A program made the position numbers and the translations under genes. This document shows positions 8,801 through 17,791 of a DNA stretch of 64,000 nt, in pieces. The notes beneath the pieces are model-generated. The model saw only the letters and a list, made by a program, of their open reading frames with translations, did not search any database and was not told the DNA's origin. The stretch lies in contig JAUYEI010000128.1 in NCBI GenBank assembly GCA_030691385.1, forward strand, positions 1 through 64,000. The letters are read 5' to 3'. Source of the stretch: Azonexus sp. (GTDB taxonomy: Bacteria > Pseudomonadota > Gammaproteobacteria > Burkholderiales > Rhodocyclaceae). Each line of letters begins with the position of its first letter. The stretch's first letter is position 1.

Positions 8801-9982
8801 CGGGCGAAAGTGGTGCCGGTGCCGGAATTTGTCGAAGAATTCATGTCGACCGTGGCCGGCAACGAAAAGAAGATGAATCAGGGCCTGATCACGCCGCTCA
8901 TCGACCACATTCTCGAAGCGCGCGGCCTCAATGCGCGTGGCTGGGCCGTGACGCCGGATGCCTTCCGGCCCGACGCGCTGCCCGCCCATTTTTCGATGAA
9001 CTACAAGCTCATCGACGAACATGGTCGCCAGCTCGACATGAACCGCAGCCTCGTCGCCCTGCGCGCCGAGTGGGGCCGTCAGGCCAAGGATGAGTTTGCC
9101 GAGTTGCACGAAACGCCGTCCGAATTCACCAATCTGACCGACTGGACTTTCGGCGAATTGCCCGAGTTGATGGAAGTGCCGGTCGCCGGCCAGACCGTGC
9201 TCGGCTACCCGGGGCTGACCGACGAGGGGGAAACCGTCAGTCTCAAGGTTTTCGACTCCGCCGAGGAGGCCGCAGCCGCCCATCGCGCCGGCCTGCTGCG
9301 CCTGTTCATGCTGCAGTTCCGCGATCAGGTGAAGTATTTCGACAAGAACATCCCCGGCCTGAGCCAGATGGCGATGCAATACATGGCGCTGGGCAGCGCC
9401 GACGACCTCAAGAACCAGATCGTCGCCCTGACTTTCGAGCGCGCCTGCCTGACCGAGCCGCTGCCGACGACGCCGAATGCCTTCAAGAGCCGTTGCGGCG
9501 ACAGCAAGGCGCGGCTCGGGCTGATCATGCAGGAAGTCTGCCGGCTGGTCGGCACCGTGCTGAGCGAATGGCAGACGGTCATCAAGAAGCTGCCGGCCTT
9601 CAAGGCGCACGCCGCGGCGGTGGCCGACATCGAGGCGCAACTGAAGCGGCTGATGGGCAGGAATTTCCTGATCGATACGCCCTTCGAGCGTTTGCAACAC
9701 TACCCGCGCTACTTCAAGGCTATCGTCGTCCGCCTCGACAAGCTCAAGGCCAACCCGGGGCGCGATGCGCAATTGATGGTCGAATACACGCCGCTATGGA
9801 CCAACTACGAACGCCGCGCCATCCAGCTCGCCAAGCTCGGCACGCTCGACCCGCAGGTCGAGCAATTCCGCTGGCTGCTCGAAGAATTGCGCGTCGGCCT
9901 CTACGCGCAGGAATTGCGGACGCCGGTGCCGGTTTCATCCAAACGTTTACAGAAACAGTGGGAAGGAATCAAGAATGGGTGA
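5876..9982 (+). CDS. hrpA: ATP-dependent RNA helicase HrpA
   Basis: DExH helicase motifs GETGSGKTTQLPKICL, DEAHERSLNIDFLLGYL, SATIDAERFSQHF, QRAGRCGR; 1368 aa. Confidence 0.95.
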   Translation: MKNQNAGQRREIPAAAGLTSDARRLRSLQRDVLRSTGNDREKLNADLAALLARSQAAVIERRARLPKPEFQSDLPVNERRADIAELIEKNQVVIVCGETGSGKTTQLPKICLDLGLGARGLIGHTQPRRLAARSVATRLAQELKTQVGAGVGVKIRFQDRSSPESWVKLMTDGILLAESQSDPYLNAYEAIIIDEAHERSLNIDFLLGYLKQLLAKRPDLKVIITSATIDAERFSQHFNGAPVIEVSGRLYPVEVRYRPVEDLDKKDDERDLYDAIVDAADEVARLGSGDILVFLPGEREIREAAEALRKHALARPGLSSAHAPEILPLFSRLSAGDQDRIFKPSGGQRRIVLATNVAETSLTVPGIRYVIDTGLARVKRYSYRNKVEQLQIEKVSQAAARQRAGRCGRVAAGVCIRLYDELDFNARPPFTDPEILRSSLAGVILRMKSLRLTDVESFPFIEPPPAKAIADGYALLQELGALDDDNVLTPIGASLAKLPLDPRIGRMLVAARDLGCLKEVMVIAAGLSAQDPRERPQDRQQAADEKHKLFADEKSEFLGWWKLWNWFQNAVEHKKSNKQLVDNCHAHFLSYLRLREWREVHGQLHAMVAELGWVRETGETHPHPNPPLVPGDTGPSGHKGEGVKAKPLPLQGGGERPLPFKGRAGVGMGETPPATYDAIHQALLAGLLGNLGCKADESGFYLGARGIRYLIHPSSPLQKKAGKWIMAAEITETTRLFGRCVARIEPDWLEKVGAHLIKRQYFDAHWEKKSMQVSGWERTTLYGVVINPKRRIHYGPMAPAESREIFIRQGLVSEEIDEAFAKRWPFFQHNQKLIREIEHLEHKQRRQDVLVDDELIFAFYDSIIPEGIHNGATFDHWRKEAERETPKLLYLSKDDLMRHSAAGVTTEAFPHHLKVGGIDYPLSYHFEPGSPRDGVTLTLPLAQLNQIPVLRMEWLVPGLLKEKLVQLIKTLPQKIRAKVVPVPEFVEEFMSTVAGNEKKMNQGLITPLIDHILEARGLNARGWAVTPDAFRPDALPAHFSMNYKLIDEHGRQLDMNRSLVALRAEWGRQAKDEFAELHETPSEFTNLTDWTFGELPELMEVPVAGQTVLGYPGLTDEGETVSLKVFDSAEEAAAAHRAGLLRLFMLQFRDQVKYFDKNIPGLSQMAMQYMALGSADDLKNQIVALTFERACLTEPLPTTPNAFKSRCGDSKARLGLIMQEVCRLVGTVLSEWQTVIKKLPAFKAHAAAVADIEAQLKRLMGRNFLIDTPFERLQHYPRYFKAIVVRLDKLKANPGRDAQLMVEYTPLWTNYERRAIQLAKLGTLDPQVEQFRWLLEELRVGLYAQELRTPVPVSSKRLQKQWEGIKNG
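5973..6010 (+). repeat. dispersed ~40-bp repeat-like sequence in the hrpA N-terminus
   Basis: tgCGGTCAACCGGAAAtgatcgcgaaaaactgaatgcc; exact 14-mer core shared with five other copies, 3' half divergent. Confidence 0.55.
7733..7882. repeat. palindromic G/C-rich REP-like element inserted in frame in hrpA
   Basis: acccatccccaccccaaccctcccctt (7733-7759) pairs 26/27 with aaggggagggctggggtggggatgggt (7856-7882); internal nested palindromes cccctcccccttcaagggggagg and ccctccccttcaaggggaggg. Confidence 0.9.
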
Positions 9983-10709
9983 TGTCATGCTGGCGCTGGC
10001 GCGAACCTTCGCCAACCTCAAAAGCGGCAAGGTCTGGCTCTATGTCCTGACCCCGGCGCTGTTCTCGTTGTTGCTGACTATCGCGCTCGCCGTCTGGGGG
10101 CTGGGCTGGATGGTGCAGCAGATGATGGACTATCCGCCGATGACCCTGCTCGTCGGCTGGGGCCTGGTCTGGCTGGCGCATATCCTGGCTTACCTCGGCG
10201 GCTGGATGGCGATCTTCGCCGTCGCCTACCTGACGGCTTCGCTGCTGGCGGCCATCGTCATTCTGCCGCTCATGCTCAAGCACCTGTCGGCAACCGAATA
10301 TCGCGACGTCGCGCCGATGGGCAAGGACAGTTTTGTTGCTGCGGCGGTCAACAGCCTGTTCGCAGCCATTCTCTTCATCGCCGGCTGGCTGATCACCATT
10401 CCGCTCTGGCTGATTCCCGGTTTCTCGCTACTCATTCCGCTGCTGCTCATGGGCTGGCTGAATCGCCGGACGTTTGCCTACGATGCGCTGTCCATGCACG
10501 CTACCGCCGGTGAGTGGCAGGAAGTTCGCACACGCCAGAAAACGCCGCTCTTCATGCTCGGCCTGACCATGGCACTGCTTGCACACATTCCGCTTGTCGG
10601 CCTGCTGGTGCCGGCGCTGGCTGCCCTGTCGTTCGTTCATTACGGGCTGGAAGCCCTGCGCCGTTCGCGTCACGGCGCCGTCGTGACCATCGAGGGAGAA
10701 AGACTATGA
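9975..10709 (+). CDS. EI24 domain-containing membrane protein
   Basis: Polytopic, LARTFANLKSGKVWLYVLTPALFSLLL... and LIPGFSLLIPLLLMGWLNRRTFAYDALSMHA typical of the EI24/CysZ-like family. Confidence 0.8.
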   Translation: MGDVMLALARTFANLKSGKVWLYVLTPALFSLLLTIALAVWGLGWMVQQMMDYPPMTLLVGWGLVWLAHILAYLGGWMAIFAVAYLTASLLAAIVILPLMLKHLSATEYRDVAPMGKDSFVAAAVNSLFAAILFIAGWLITIPLWLIPGFSLLIPLLLMGWLNRRTFAYDALSMHATAGEWQEVRTRQKTPLFMLGLTMALLAHIPLVGLLVPALAALSFVHYGLEALRRSRHGAVVTIEGERL

Positions 10710-11470
10710 GCCGCAACTTTGGCGCCGTGATCATCGGCGACGAAATCCTGTCGGGCAAACGGCAGGACAAGCATTTCGCCAGGATCGCCGAACTGCTAGT
10801 CGGGCGTGGCCTGCGCCTGAGCTGGGTGGAATACCTCGGCGACGACCGCGAACGCCTCGCTGCCACGTTCAGGCGCACGATGGCCGCCGGCGATGTCGTC
10901 TTTTCCTGCGGCGGCATCGGCAACACGCCGGATGATCACACCCGGCAGGCCGTGGCGGCGGCGCTCGGCGTCGGGCTGGAACTGCATCCCGAAGGTTTCG
11001 AGGAACTCAAAGTGCGTTTCGCCGGCGAGGAAATCACTGACCAGCGCCGTCAGTTGACCACCTTCCCGGCCGGCGTGAAGATCATCCCCAACCCGTTCAA
11101 CCGTATCCCCGGCTTCATGGTCAACGACCATTATTTCGTGCCCGGCTTTCCGCAGATGGCGCATCCGATGATCGAATGGGCGCTCGATACTTTCTACCGG
11201 GATCAGTTCAAGGCGGTCGACGGCATGGTCGAAAAGGCCTTTCTGCTGACTGGCCCCACGGCCTACGAAAGCGCGCTGCTCGACCTCATGGAGCGCATCG
11301 TCAAGGATTACCCGACACTGCGCCTGTTCTCGCTGCCCTCGCTGGTCGGCAAGGAGCGCAGGCATCTGGAACTCGGCGTCGAAGGTTCGCCCGAACTCGT
11401 CGACAAGGCGATGGAGGAAATCCGTATTGAAGTCGAAAGTCGGCGAATCAACTGGGTCTGGCGGACCTGA
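10706..11470 (+). CDS. CinA/MoaB-like molybdopterin-binding domain protein
   Basis: GAVIIGDEILSGKRQDKH...VFSCGGIGNTPDDHTRQAVA; overlaps the preceding stop. Confidence 0.88.
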   Translation: MSRNFGAVIIGDEILSGKRQDKHFARIAELLVGRGLRLSWVEYLGDDRERLAATFRRTMAAGDVVFSCGGIGNTPDDHTRQAVAAALGVGLELHPEGFEELKVRFAGEEITDQRRQLTTFPAGVKIIPNPFNRIPGFMVNDHYFVPGFPQMAHPMIEWALDTFYRDQFKAVDGMVEKAFLLTGPTAYESALLDLMERIVKDYPTLRLFSLPSLVGKERRHLELGVEGSPELVDKAMEEIRIEVESRRINWVWRT

Positions 11471-11483
11471 TCCAGTTTTTCGG

Positions 11484-11524
11484 ACTTCCACGGTCAACCC
11501 GAAAAAACGGCCAAAATTGAAATC
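11484..11524 (+). repeat. dispersed ~40-bp repeat, intergenic copy
   Basis: acttccacggtcaacccgaaaaaacggccaaaattgaaatc. Confidence 0.85.
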
Positions 11525-11541
11525 CCCGAACGCCAGACGTA

Positions 11542-11570
11542 AAAAAGCCCGCGAATCTCGCGGGCTTTTT
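11542..11570. terminator. bidirectional intrinsic terminator
   Basis: AAAAAGCCCGCGaatctCGCGGGCTTTTT. Confidence 0.85.
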
Positions 11571-11591
11571 CGTCAGCGCAGGGCGCCGGAA

Positions 11592-12161
11592 TTACTTGGC
11601 AGCGGACTTGCGAGCAGCAGCAGTGGCGCTGGTCTTGGCCGGAGCAGCAGCCTTGCCGGCAGCAGCCATGTTGGCTTCGGCGATGTCGGACAGTTGCTTG
11701 GCCATGCCGGTCATATTGTCGAAAGCCTTGGTCGAGGCGTTCAGCATCGACTGCATGGTGGCGGCGAACACGTCACCACCGACCGGAGCGGAGGTCTTGG
11801 CCTTTTCGACGGCGCTGTTGATGTTCTTGGTGAAGCTGCCGTACTGGGATTCCATGACCGAAGTAACTTCCTTCTGCATTTCGGCGACCAGTTCGTACAC
11901 GCTGCGCGAGTAGTCCATCCACTTGGCGGCGTTCGGCTGGGCCAGCTCGGTGTTGAGCTTGGCGACAGCGTTGGCATCCTTGGCGCTCAACAGTTGCTGG
12001 GTACCAGCCAACGTGTTGTTGAAAAACTCGCGGGAGGCGGCCATGTTCAGGGCGGTCAGGCGCTCGACGCCGTTGAAGGCCGTGCGCAGCAGGGTCGTCA
12101 TGACTTCGGCGTTGGCTTTCTGGGCGGCGGTCAGTTGTTCGAAATTCGGGTTGCTCATCAT
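11592..12161 (-). CDS. phaP: phasin family protein
   Basis: MMSNPNFEQLTAAQKANAEVMTTLLRTAFNGVERLTALNMAASREFFNN..., A/K-rich C-terminus; start chosen at the MMSNP methionines, coordinate approximate. Confidence 0.8.
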   Translation of the reverse strand: MMSNPNFEQLTAAQKANAEVMTTLLRTAFNGVERLTALNMAASREFFNNTLAGTQQLLSAKDANAVAKLNTELAQPNAAKWMDYSRSVYELVAEMQKEVTSVMESQYGSFTKNINSAVEKAKTSAPVGGDVFAATMQSMLNASTKAFDNMTGMAKQLSDIAEANMAAAGKAAAPAKTSATAAARKSAAK

Positions 12162-12196
12162 CTTCTCCAAGTCTGATTGTGGGTGTGGATGAAACA

Positions 12197-12220
12197 AGCC
12201 CCCACATTTCTGCGGGGGCT
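12197..12220 (-). terminator. intrinsic terminator after upstream phasin
   Basis: AGCCCCCacatttctgcGGGGGCT hairpin. Confidence 0.6.
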
Positions 12221-12231
12221 CTTGCTGCTAA

Positions 12232-12801
12232 TTACTTGCCAGCCTTCTTGGTGGCAGCGGCGGTAGCGCCAACAGCCTTGACAGTGGCGTTGGTGGCTGC
12301 GGCAACGTTGGCTTCGGTGATCTCGGCAACCTGCTTGGCAGCCTTGTTCATGTTGTCGAAAGCGGAAGTGGCGGCAGCGATGGCCGACTTGACGGCAGCA
12401 ACGGCAACGTCAGAACCGGCCGGGGCAGACTTGGCAGCCTTGTCGAGCAGGCCGGCAACGGTCTTCTGGAAGTCGCCGAACTGGCCTTCGACCATCTTGG
12501 AAAGTTCTTCCTGGGTCTGGGCCGAGATTTCATACACGGAGCGCGAGTAGGCAACAGCCTTCTCGACATTCGGCTGGGCCAGCGAAGCCTGGATGGACAG
12601 GGCTTCCTGGACGTCCTTGGCACCCATCATGGCCTTGGCGCCGGAGACGGAGTCTTCCATCAGCGAACGGGCGGTGTTCAGGTTCAGGGCAGCGATGCGC
12701 TCGGCAGAAGCCAGGGCGGTGTTGGCCAGGGACAGCAGGGAATCAACGGTTGCCTTGTTGGCAGAAGCGAATTGCTCGGGGGTGGTGAAGTTGAACGTCA
12801 T
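12232..12801 (-). CDS. phaP: phasin family protein
   Basis: MTFNFTTPEQFASANKATVDSLLSLANTALASAERIAALNLNTARSLMEDSVSGAKAMMGAKDVQEAL... Confidence 0.9.
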   Translation of the reverse strand: MTFNFTTPEQFASANKATVDSLLSLANTALASAERIAALNLNTARSLMEDSVSGAKAMMGAKDVQEALSIQASLAQPNVEKAVAYSRSVYEISAQTQEELSKMVEGQFGDFQKTVAGLLDKAAKSAPAGSDVAVAAVKSAIAAATSAFDNMNKAAKQVAEITEANVAAATNATVKAVGATAAATKKAGK

Positions 12802-12874
12802 GGGTTATCTCCAGAATTAAAAGGTTATGCAGAACAATCTAAAACCGTTGCAGCGCTATCCCATGAGGCGATGT

Positions 12875-12947
12875 TGCGCTGCACCATGGTCTTTATTATA
12901 GGGATGATTGTTGTATTGTCAACATTATTTTGTGCGGTGCACAAAAT
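12875..12947. promoter_or_regulatory. putative PhaR-type operator sites upstream of phasin genes
   Basis: TGC-GCT-GCA (12875-12883) and perfect inverted repeat ATTTTGTGC-GGT-GCACAAAAT (12927-12947), both fitting TGC-N3-GCA. Confidence 0.55.
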
Positions 12948-13037
12948 AAATAAGTCCATGAAAATCATGGGCTTGACGGCCTTTGCTGGCTCAGTAAATG
13001 GCGGGGTTTGCGCTGGGCTCAGTCCGCCGATGCGCTG

Positions 13038-13637
13038 CTATTGTGCGCTTTGCGACCCCAGGTTGCCGGAGCCCTTGAGCTCAAGGCGTTCCCCGCGGCT
13101 TGCCGGCTTCGCTTCGCTGCTATCCTTGCCCTTGGGCTGGATGACGACGCGAACGCGACCCGGCGGCGCTTTCGGATCGCGCGATTCGCCGGCCGTGACC
13201 AGATATTTCTCGCTGACCGCGTCGTACCAGATGTAGTCGCCGCGAACCTGGTCCTCACCGCTCTTGACCCAGGCGCGATGGAACAGTTCGACGACCTCGC
13301 TGTTGGTGTTGTACTCGATGCGCTCGCCTTCACCCTCGACGTATTCCTCCTTGCCGTCGCGCTTCTGGCGGAAACGCGCGAGCCCGCTCTTGCCGCCGAA
13401 GGCCGTGCCCTTCTGGAAGCCGTACTGGTCTTCCTTGATCACCACGCGGTCGGCTTTCAGCGTCATCGTGCCCTTGGTGATCAGGACGTCGCCTTCAAGG
13501 ATCTGGATTTTCTTGGCGTCGTCGATCGAGACACGGTTGGCCTCAAGCAGCATCGGCTTGTCGCGGTCAGCCCGTTCGGCATGGGCGGCAAGGCTGATCA
13601 GCAGGCAGACGGTGAGCGTGGCAAGTCGAATGGTCAT
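13038..13637 (-). CDS. lptA: lipopolysaccharide transport periplasmic protein LptA
   Basis: ADRDKPMLLEANRVSIDDAKKIQILEGDVLITKGTMTLKADRVVIKED; follows lptC with overlap. Confidence 0.93.
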   Translation of the reverse strand: MTIRLATLTVCLLISLAAHAERADRDKPMLLEANRVSIDDAKKIQILEGDVLITKGTMTLKADRVVIKEDQYGFQKGTAFGGKSGLARFRQKRDGKEEYVEGEGERIEYNTNSEVVELFHRAWVKSGEDQVRGDYIWYDAVSEKYLVTAGESRDPKAPPGRVRVVIQPKGKDSSEAKPASRGERLELKGSGNLGSQSAQ

Positions 13638-14215
13638 GGCGCGGCCCTGGGTCGAATGAGTTGTCCCCGGACCTGTGATTGCAGGACGAGGGTCGAATTG
13701 TTGTTGTCGATATGAATGCCGACACCCTTGATCCAGGATTGCCCCTGGGTGATTTCCACCGGACTGCCGGTGAAGGCGATGCCGGCGTCGGGCTGGGCGG
13801 TCAGATCGGGCATGCGGGCAACCATTTCCAGGCGGTCCGGCGTCGCCGCCCGCGTGACGCTGACATTGTCCCAGAGAAAGATGGTTTCGCCCTTGGCGGT
13901 CACCTTGGCGTGATCGCCGGTGACGGTGACAGCGGCACCTTCCGGGCGATAGCTGATCAGCGTTGGCGACTTGAGTTCGGAGGTGTCGTCGTCGGGGTAG
14001 TGCACAAGATATGGTGCGGTGAGGCGATATTTTATCTGGCCGTCCTGGCCGAAACGGCGCACGGTGAAGTTCTCGGCCGTCGCATCCGGATCGTGGCGGA
14101 ACTTGCCATCGTTATTCGTTTCGCCACGGTCAACGGTACTTTGCAGCCAAAAACTGAGCCCGGCCAGGACCAGCAGAACGACGACCGGAAAGAGTTGGCT
14201 GGGCCAGTGTTTCAT
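13634..14215 (-). CDS. lptC: LPS export ABC transporter periplasmic protein LptC
   Basis: Single N-terminal TM, LTAPYLVHYPDDDTSELKSPTLISYRPEGAAVTVTGDHAKV; between kdsC and lptA. Confidence 0.92.
   Translation of the reverse strand: MKHWPSQLFPVVVLLVLAGLSFWLQSTVDRGETNNDGKFRHDPDATAENFTVRRFGQDGQIKYRLTAPYLVHYPDDDTSELKSPTLISYRPEGAAVTVTGDHAKVTAKGETIFLWDNVSVTRAATPDRLEMVARMPDLTAQPDAGIAFTGSPVEITQGQSWIKGVGIHIDNNNSTLVLQSQVRGQLIRPRAAP
14121..14158 (+). repeat. divergent match to dispersed ~40-bp repeat inside lptC
   Basis: tcgccacggtcaacggtactttgcagccaaaaactgag; partial match. Confidence 0.35.
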
Positions 14216-14739
14216 TGTGCGCTGAGGTAGGGCGCGAAGGCCGCGTCGAGTTTGCCCTGGGCGGCGAGGATGAATTCGATGGCCTCGCGCACGGCACCCT
14301 TGCCGCCGCTGGCGTCGGTCACCATGTGGGCGCGTTGCTTGACGACGGGACGGGCATTGGCCGGTGCGATGGCCAGACCGCACCGGGTCATCGCCGGCAG
14401 GTCGATCAGGTCATCGCCCATGAAAGCGAGTTCCGACCATTGCAGCCCCAGTTGTTCGAGCAGTTGGCCGGAAACGGCACCCTTGTCGCCGACGCCGTGG
14501 AAGACATGCTCGACACCGAGATCCCTGGCGCGGCAATTGACGACGTTCGAAGTGCGCCCGGTGATGATGGCCACCTTGATGCCGGCACGGCGCAACAGCA
14601 CAACACCGAGGCCGTCCTGAACATTGAAGGTTTTCAGTTCATGGCCGTCGTCGGTGTAATGCAGGCCGCCATCGGTCATCACACCGTCGATGTCGAAGGC
14701 GACCAGCTTGATGTTGGCGGCGCGGGTGTTGATGTCCAT
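14212..14739 (-). CDS. kdsC: 3-deoxy-manno-octulosonate-8-phosphatase
   Basis: LVAFDIDGVMTDGGLHYTDDGHELKTFNVQDGLGVVLLRRAGIKVAIITGR HAD phosphatase. Confidence 0.94.
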   Translation of the reverse strand: MDINTRAANIKLVAFDIDGVMTDGGLHYTDDGHELKTFNVQDGLGVVLLRRAGIKVAIITGRTSNVVNCRARDLGVEHVFHGVGDKGAVSGQLLEQLGLQWSELAFMGDDLIDLPAMTRCGLAIAPANARPVVKQRAHMVTDASGGKGAVREAIEFILAAQGKLDAAFAPYLSAQ

Positions 14740-15737
14740 CAGATGACCTTGGCGGTGAAGAGATCGTGCATGTTGAGCGCGCCGATCAGGTGATTGTCGG
14801 CATCGACGACGAGCAGGGCGTTGATGCGCAAGCGCTCCATCATTTCGACGGCTTCGACGGCGAGGCGGTCGGGGCCGATGGTGCTCGGCGCGGCATGCAT
14901 GACCGAAGCGATGTCGCCGTGCAGCAGGTCGATGCGTTTTTCAAAAGAGCGACGCAAGTCGCCGTCGGTGAAGATGCCGAGCACCTCGTTGGCCGGGCCG
15001 GTAATTGCGACCAGCCCCAGACCGCCACGCGACATGGCGATGATGGCATCGGTGATCGGCGTGGCGGGGGCAACGGCCGGCACCCTGTCATCGGCGCGCA
15101 TGACGTCACGAACGTGGGTGAGCAGGCGACGGCCGAGCGAGCCGCCGGGGTGCGAGCGGGCGAAGTCATCCGGCCCGAAACCGCGGGCGTCGAGCAGCGC
15201 GACGGCCAGCGCATCGCCGAGGGCCAGCGCGGCAGTCGTGCTGGCGGTCGGCGCCAGGTTATGCGGGCAGGCCTCCTGGGCAACGCCGGCATCGAGGTGG
15301 ATGTCAGCTTCGCGAGCCAGGGTCGATGTGGAGACGCCCGTCATCGCAATGATCTTGGCGCCCTGGCGCTTGAGGGCCGGCAGGATGCTCAGCAGTTCGC
15401 CCGATTCGCCGGAATTGGACAGGGCAAGCAGCACGTCGTCGCGGGTGATCATGCCGAGGTCGCCGTGGCTGGCTTCAGCCGGATGGACGAAATAGGCCGG
15501 GGTGCCGGTGCTGGCCATGGTTGCGGCAATCTTGCGGGCGATGTGGCCCGATTTGCCCATGCCGCTGACGATCAGGCGGCCGTGGCTGTTCAGGATCAAT
15601 TCAACGGCTCGGGCAAAGTCACCGTTTATTCGGCTTTTTAGCGCGTCGACCGCAGCAGCCTCGATGCTCAGGGTCTGACGACCCAGTTCCAGAGCGCGTT
15701 CCGGCGAGAAGCGGGCGGTAGATTGGCTTGGGTTCAT
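14739..15737 (-). CDS. kdsD: arabinose-5-phosphate isomerase
   Basis: SIS domain GMGKSGHIARKIAATMASTGTPAYFVHPAEASHGDLGMI plus two CBS domains. Confidence 0.94.
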   Translation of the reverse strand: MNPSQSTARFSPERALELGRQTLSIEAAAVDALKSRINGDFARAVELILNSHGRLIVSGMGKSGHIARKIAATMASTGTPAYFVHPAEASHGDLGMITRDDVLLALSNSGESGELLSILPALKRQGAKIIAMTGVSTSTLAREADIHLDAGVAQEACPHNLAPTASTTAALALGDALAVALLDARGFGPDDFARSHPGGSLGRRLLTHVRDVMRADDRVPAVAPATPITDAIIAMSRGGLGLVAITGPANEVLGIFTDGDLRRSFEKRIDLLHGDIASVMHAAPSTIGPDRLAVEAVEMMERLRINALLVVDADNHLIGALNMHDLFTAKVI

Positions 15738-15789
15738 GGGCTTGCTGAGGTTATGATGGCCAAAGTATACCTGACTTCACGCAACGACC

Positions 15790-17748
15790 TTGAGCGCCCT
15801 CTCCCTCGTCCTCCTTCTGCTCGGTGCCTCGGTTCTGGCCGTGGTCGTCTTTCGTCGTTTCAATTTGCCGCCGGTCCTCGGCTACCTGTTCGTCGGTTGC
15901 GTCATCGGTCCGCATGCCCTGAACCTGATGGACGACGTCTATCGGGCCGAGCACCTCGCTGAATTCGGCGTCGTTTTCCTGATGTTCTCGATTGGCCTCG
16001 AATTCTCGCTGCCCAAACTGTATGCGATGAAACGCATCGTGTTCGGTCTGGGCATGTTGCAGGTTCTCCTGAGCATGACCCTGGTTGCCGGGCTGGTCAT
16101 GCTCTTCGGCGTTAGCTGGCAGCTGGGCATTGCCCTCGGCGGCGTCTTCGCCATGTCGTCGACGGCGGTGCTGACCAAGCTGCTCGTCGAGCGTCAGCAG
16201 CTGGATTCGGCGCACGGGCGGGAGATCATGGGCGTCCTGCTCTTCCAGGATCTGGCCGTGGTTCCCTTGCTGGTCATCATCCCGTCGCTGACCCAGCCGC
16301 CCGAAGAACTGGCCATGCTGTTGGCGGTGGCGTTGGTCAAGGCCGTCATTGTGCTGGCCGTCATCCTTGTCTTCGGTCAGAAGCTGATGCGCAAATGGTT
16401 CCATTTCGTCGCGCGCGCCAAGTCCTCCGAAGTGTTCGTCCTCAACGTGCTGCTGATTACACTGAGTCTGGCCACCCTGACCGAGGTGGCCGGGCTGTCG
16501 CTGGCGCTCGGTGCTTTCGTCGCCGGCATGCTGATTTCGGAAACCGAATACAAAATGCAGGTGGAAGAAGACATCAAGCCTTTCCGCGATGTGCTGATGG
16601 GACTGTTCTTCGTGACCATCGGCGTCAAGCTCGATCTGCATATCCTGGTGGGGCTGTGGTGGCAGGTCTTGCTGGCGCTGCTCGCCTTGCTGCTGATCAA
16701 GTCGCTGGTTGTCGGCCTGCTTTCGTGGCGTTTGGGCGCCTCGCCGGGCAATGCCATCCGTTCCGGCTTGTGGCTGTGCGCCGGTGGCGAATTCGGCTTC
16801 GTGCTGCTCGGCGAAATCATCAACATGCCCAGGGAAATCCAGCAGGTCGCGTTGACCGTGCTCGTCCTCTCGATGCTGATCGCGCCGTTCATCGTGCAGT
16901 ACAGCGAGCGGATCGTGGTGCGTTTTGTTGCCAACGAATGGATGATGCGCTCGATGCAATTGACCAAGATCGCTGCTCAGTCAATGGGCGCCGAAAAACA
17001 CGTGATTCTTTGCGGTTTCGGCCGAAGCGGGCAGTACCTTGCCCGTTTCCTGAACCAGGAAAACATCACCTATGTGGCCCTCGACCTCGATCCGGATCGG
17101 GTTCGGGAAGCGGCGGCTGGCGGCGAAAACGTGGTTTACGGCGATGTCGGCAGAAAGGAAGCCTTGCTGGCTGCCGGCCTGATGCGGGCCAGCGTGGTGA
17201 TCGTCACCATCAGCGACACCCCGTTAGCCGAGAAAGTCCTGCATCACGTTCAGGAGTCGCGCCCTGACTTGCCGGTGGTTGTCCGTACCTTCGATGAGCG
17301 CGATATGGACCGTCTGACCCGGGCCGGTGCCACCGAAGTCGTTCCGGAAACGCTGGAAGCCAGCCTGATGCTTGCCTCGCACGCCCTGGTTCTGGTCGGC
17401 GTGCCGATCAATCGCGTGCTCAAGCGCATTCGTCAGACACGCTCCCAGCGCTACAGCCTGTTACGCGGCTTTTATCGAGGCATCTCGGACCGCGATCATG
17501 ACGATGACGATGAACATCATCCGCGCCTCCACTCGGTGCTGCTGGCATCGGGCTCGGCTGGCATCGGGCAGACCCTGGATAGTCTGAATCTTGACGATCT
17601 GGGTTGCGAAGTCAGCGCCATCCGTCGGCGCGGTATTCGTGCTCTGGAACCAGCCCCGGAGACTCGGCTGGAGGAAGGCGATGTTGTCGTCGTCCTCGGT
17701 TTGCCGGAAGCGGTGTCTGCGGCCGAGGAACGGTTGCTGCTGAAATGA
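15790..17748 (+). CDS. monovalent cation:proton antiporter-2 (CPA2) family, KefB-like with RCK/TrkA domains
   Basis: FNLPPVLGYLFVGCVIGPHALNLMDD, EFGVVFLMFSIGLEFSL; TrkA-N HVILCGFGRSGQYLARFLNQENI; TTG start. Confidence 0.93.
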   Translation: MSALSLVLLLLGASVLAVVVFRRFNLPPVLGYLFVGCVIGPHALNLMDDVYRAEHLAEFGVVFLMFSIGLEFSLPKLYAMKRIVFGLGMLQVLLSMTLVAGLVMLFGVSWQLGIALGGVFAMSSTAVLTKLLVERQQLDSAHGREIMGVLLFQDLAVVPLLVIIPSLTQPPEELAMLLAVALVKAVIVLAVILVFGQKLMRKWFHFVARAKSSEVFVLNVLLITLSLATLTEVAGLSLALGAFVAGMLISETEYKMQVEEDIKPFRDVLMGLFFVTIGVKLDLHILVGLWWQVLLALLALLLIKSLVVGLLSWRLGASPGNAIRSGLWLCAGGEFGFVLLGEIINMPREIQQVALTVLVLSMLIAPFIVQYSERIVVRFVANEWMMRSMQLTKIAAQSMGAEKHVILCGFGRSGQYLARFLNQENITYVALDLDPDRVREAAAGGENVVYGDVGRKEALLAAGLMRASVVIVTISDTPLAEKVLHHVQESRPDLPVVVRTFDERDMDRLTRAGATEVVPETLEASLMLASHALVLVGVPINRVLKRIRQTRSQRYSLLRGFYRGISDRDHDDDDEHHPRLHSVLLASGSAGIGQTLDSLNLDDLGCEVSAIRRRGIRALEPAPETRLEEGDVVVVLGLPEAVSAAEERLLLK

Positions 17749-17791
17749 AAAAGCCCGCCGGGGCGGACTTGATCGAGTTCTGGACTGGTTT

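Noticed and set aside
8018-9772. 584-aa antisense ORF opposite hrpA
   Set aside because: Shadow ORF produced by high-GC codon bias; composition (His/Arg/Gly/Asp rich) is typical of the antisense frame of a real gene.
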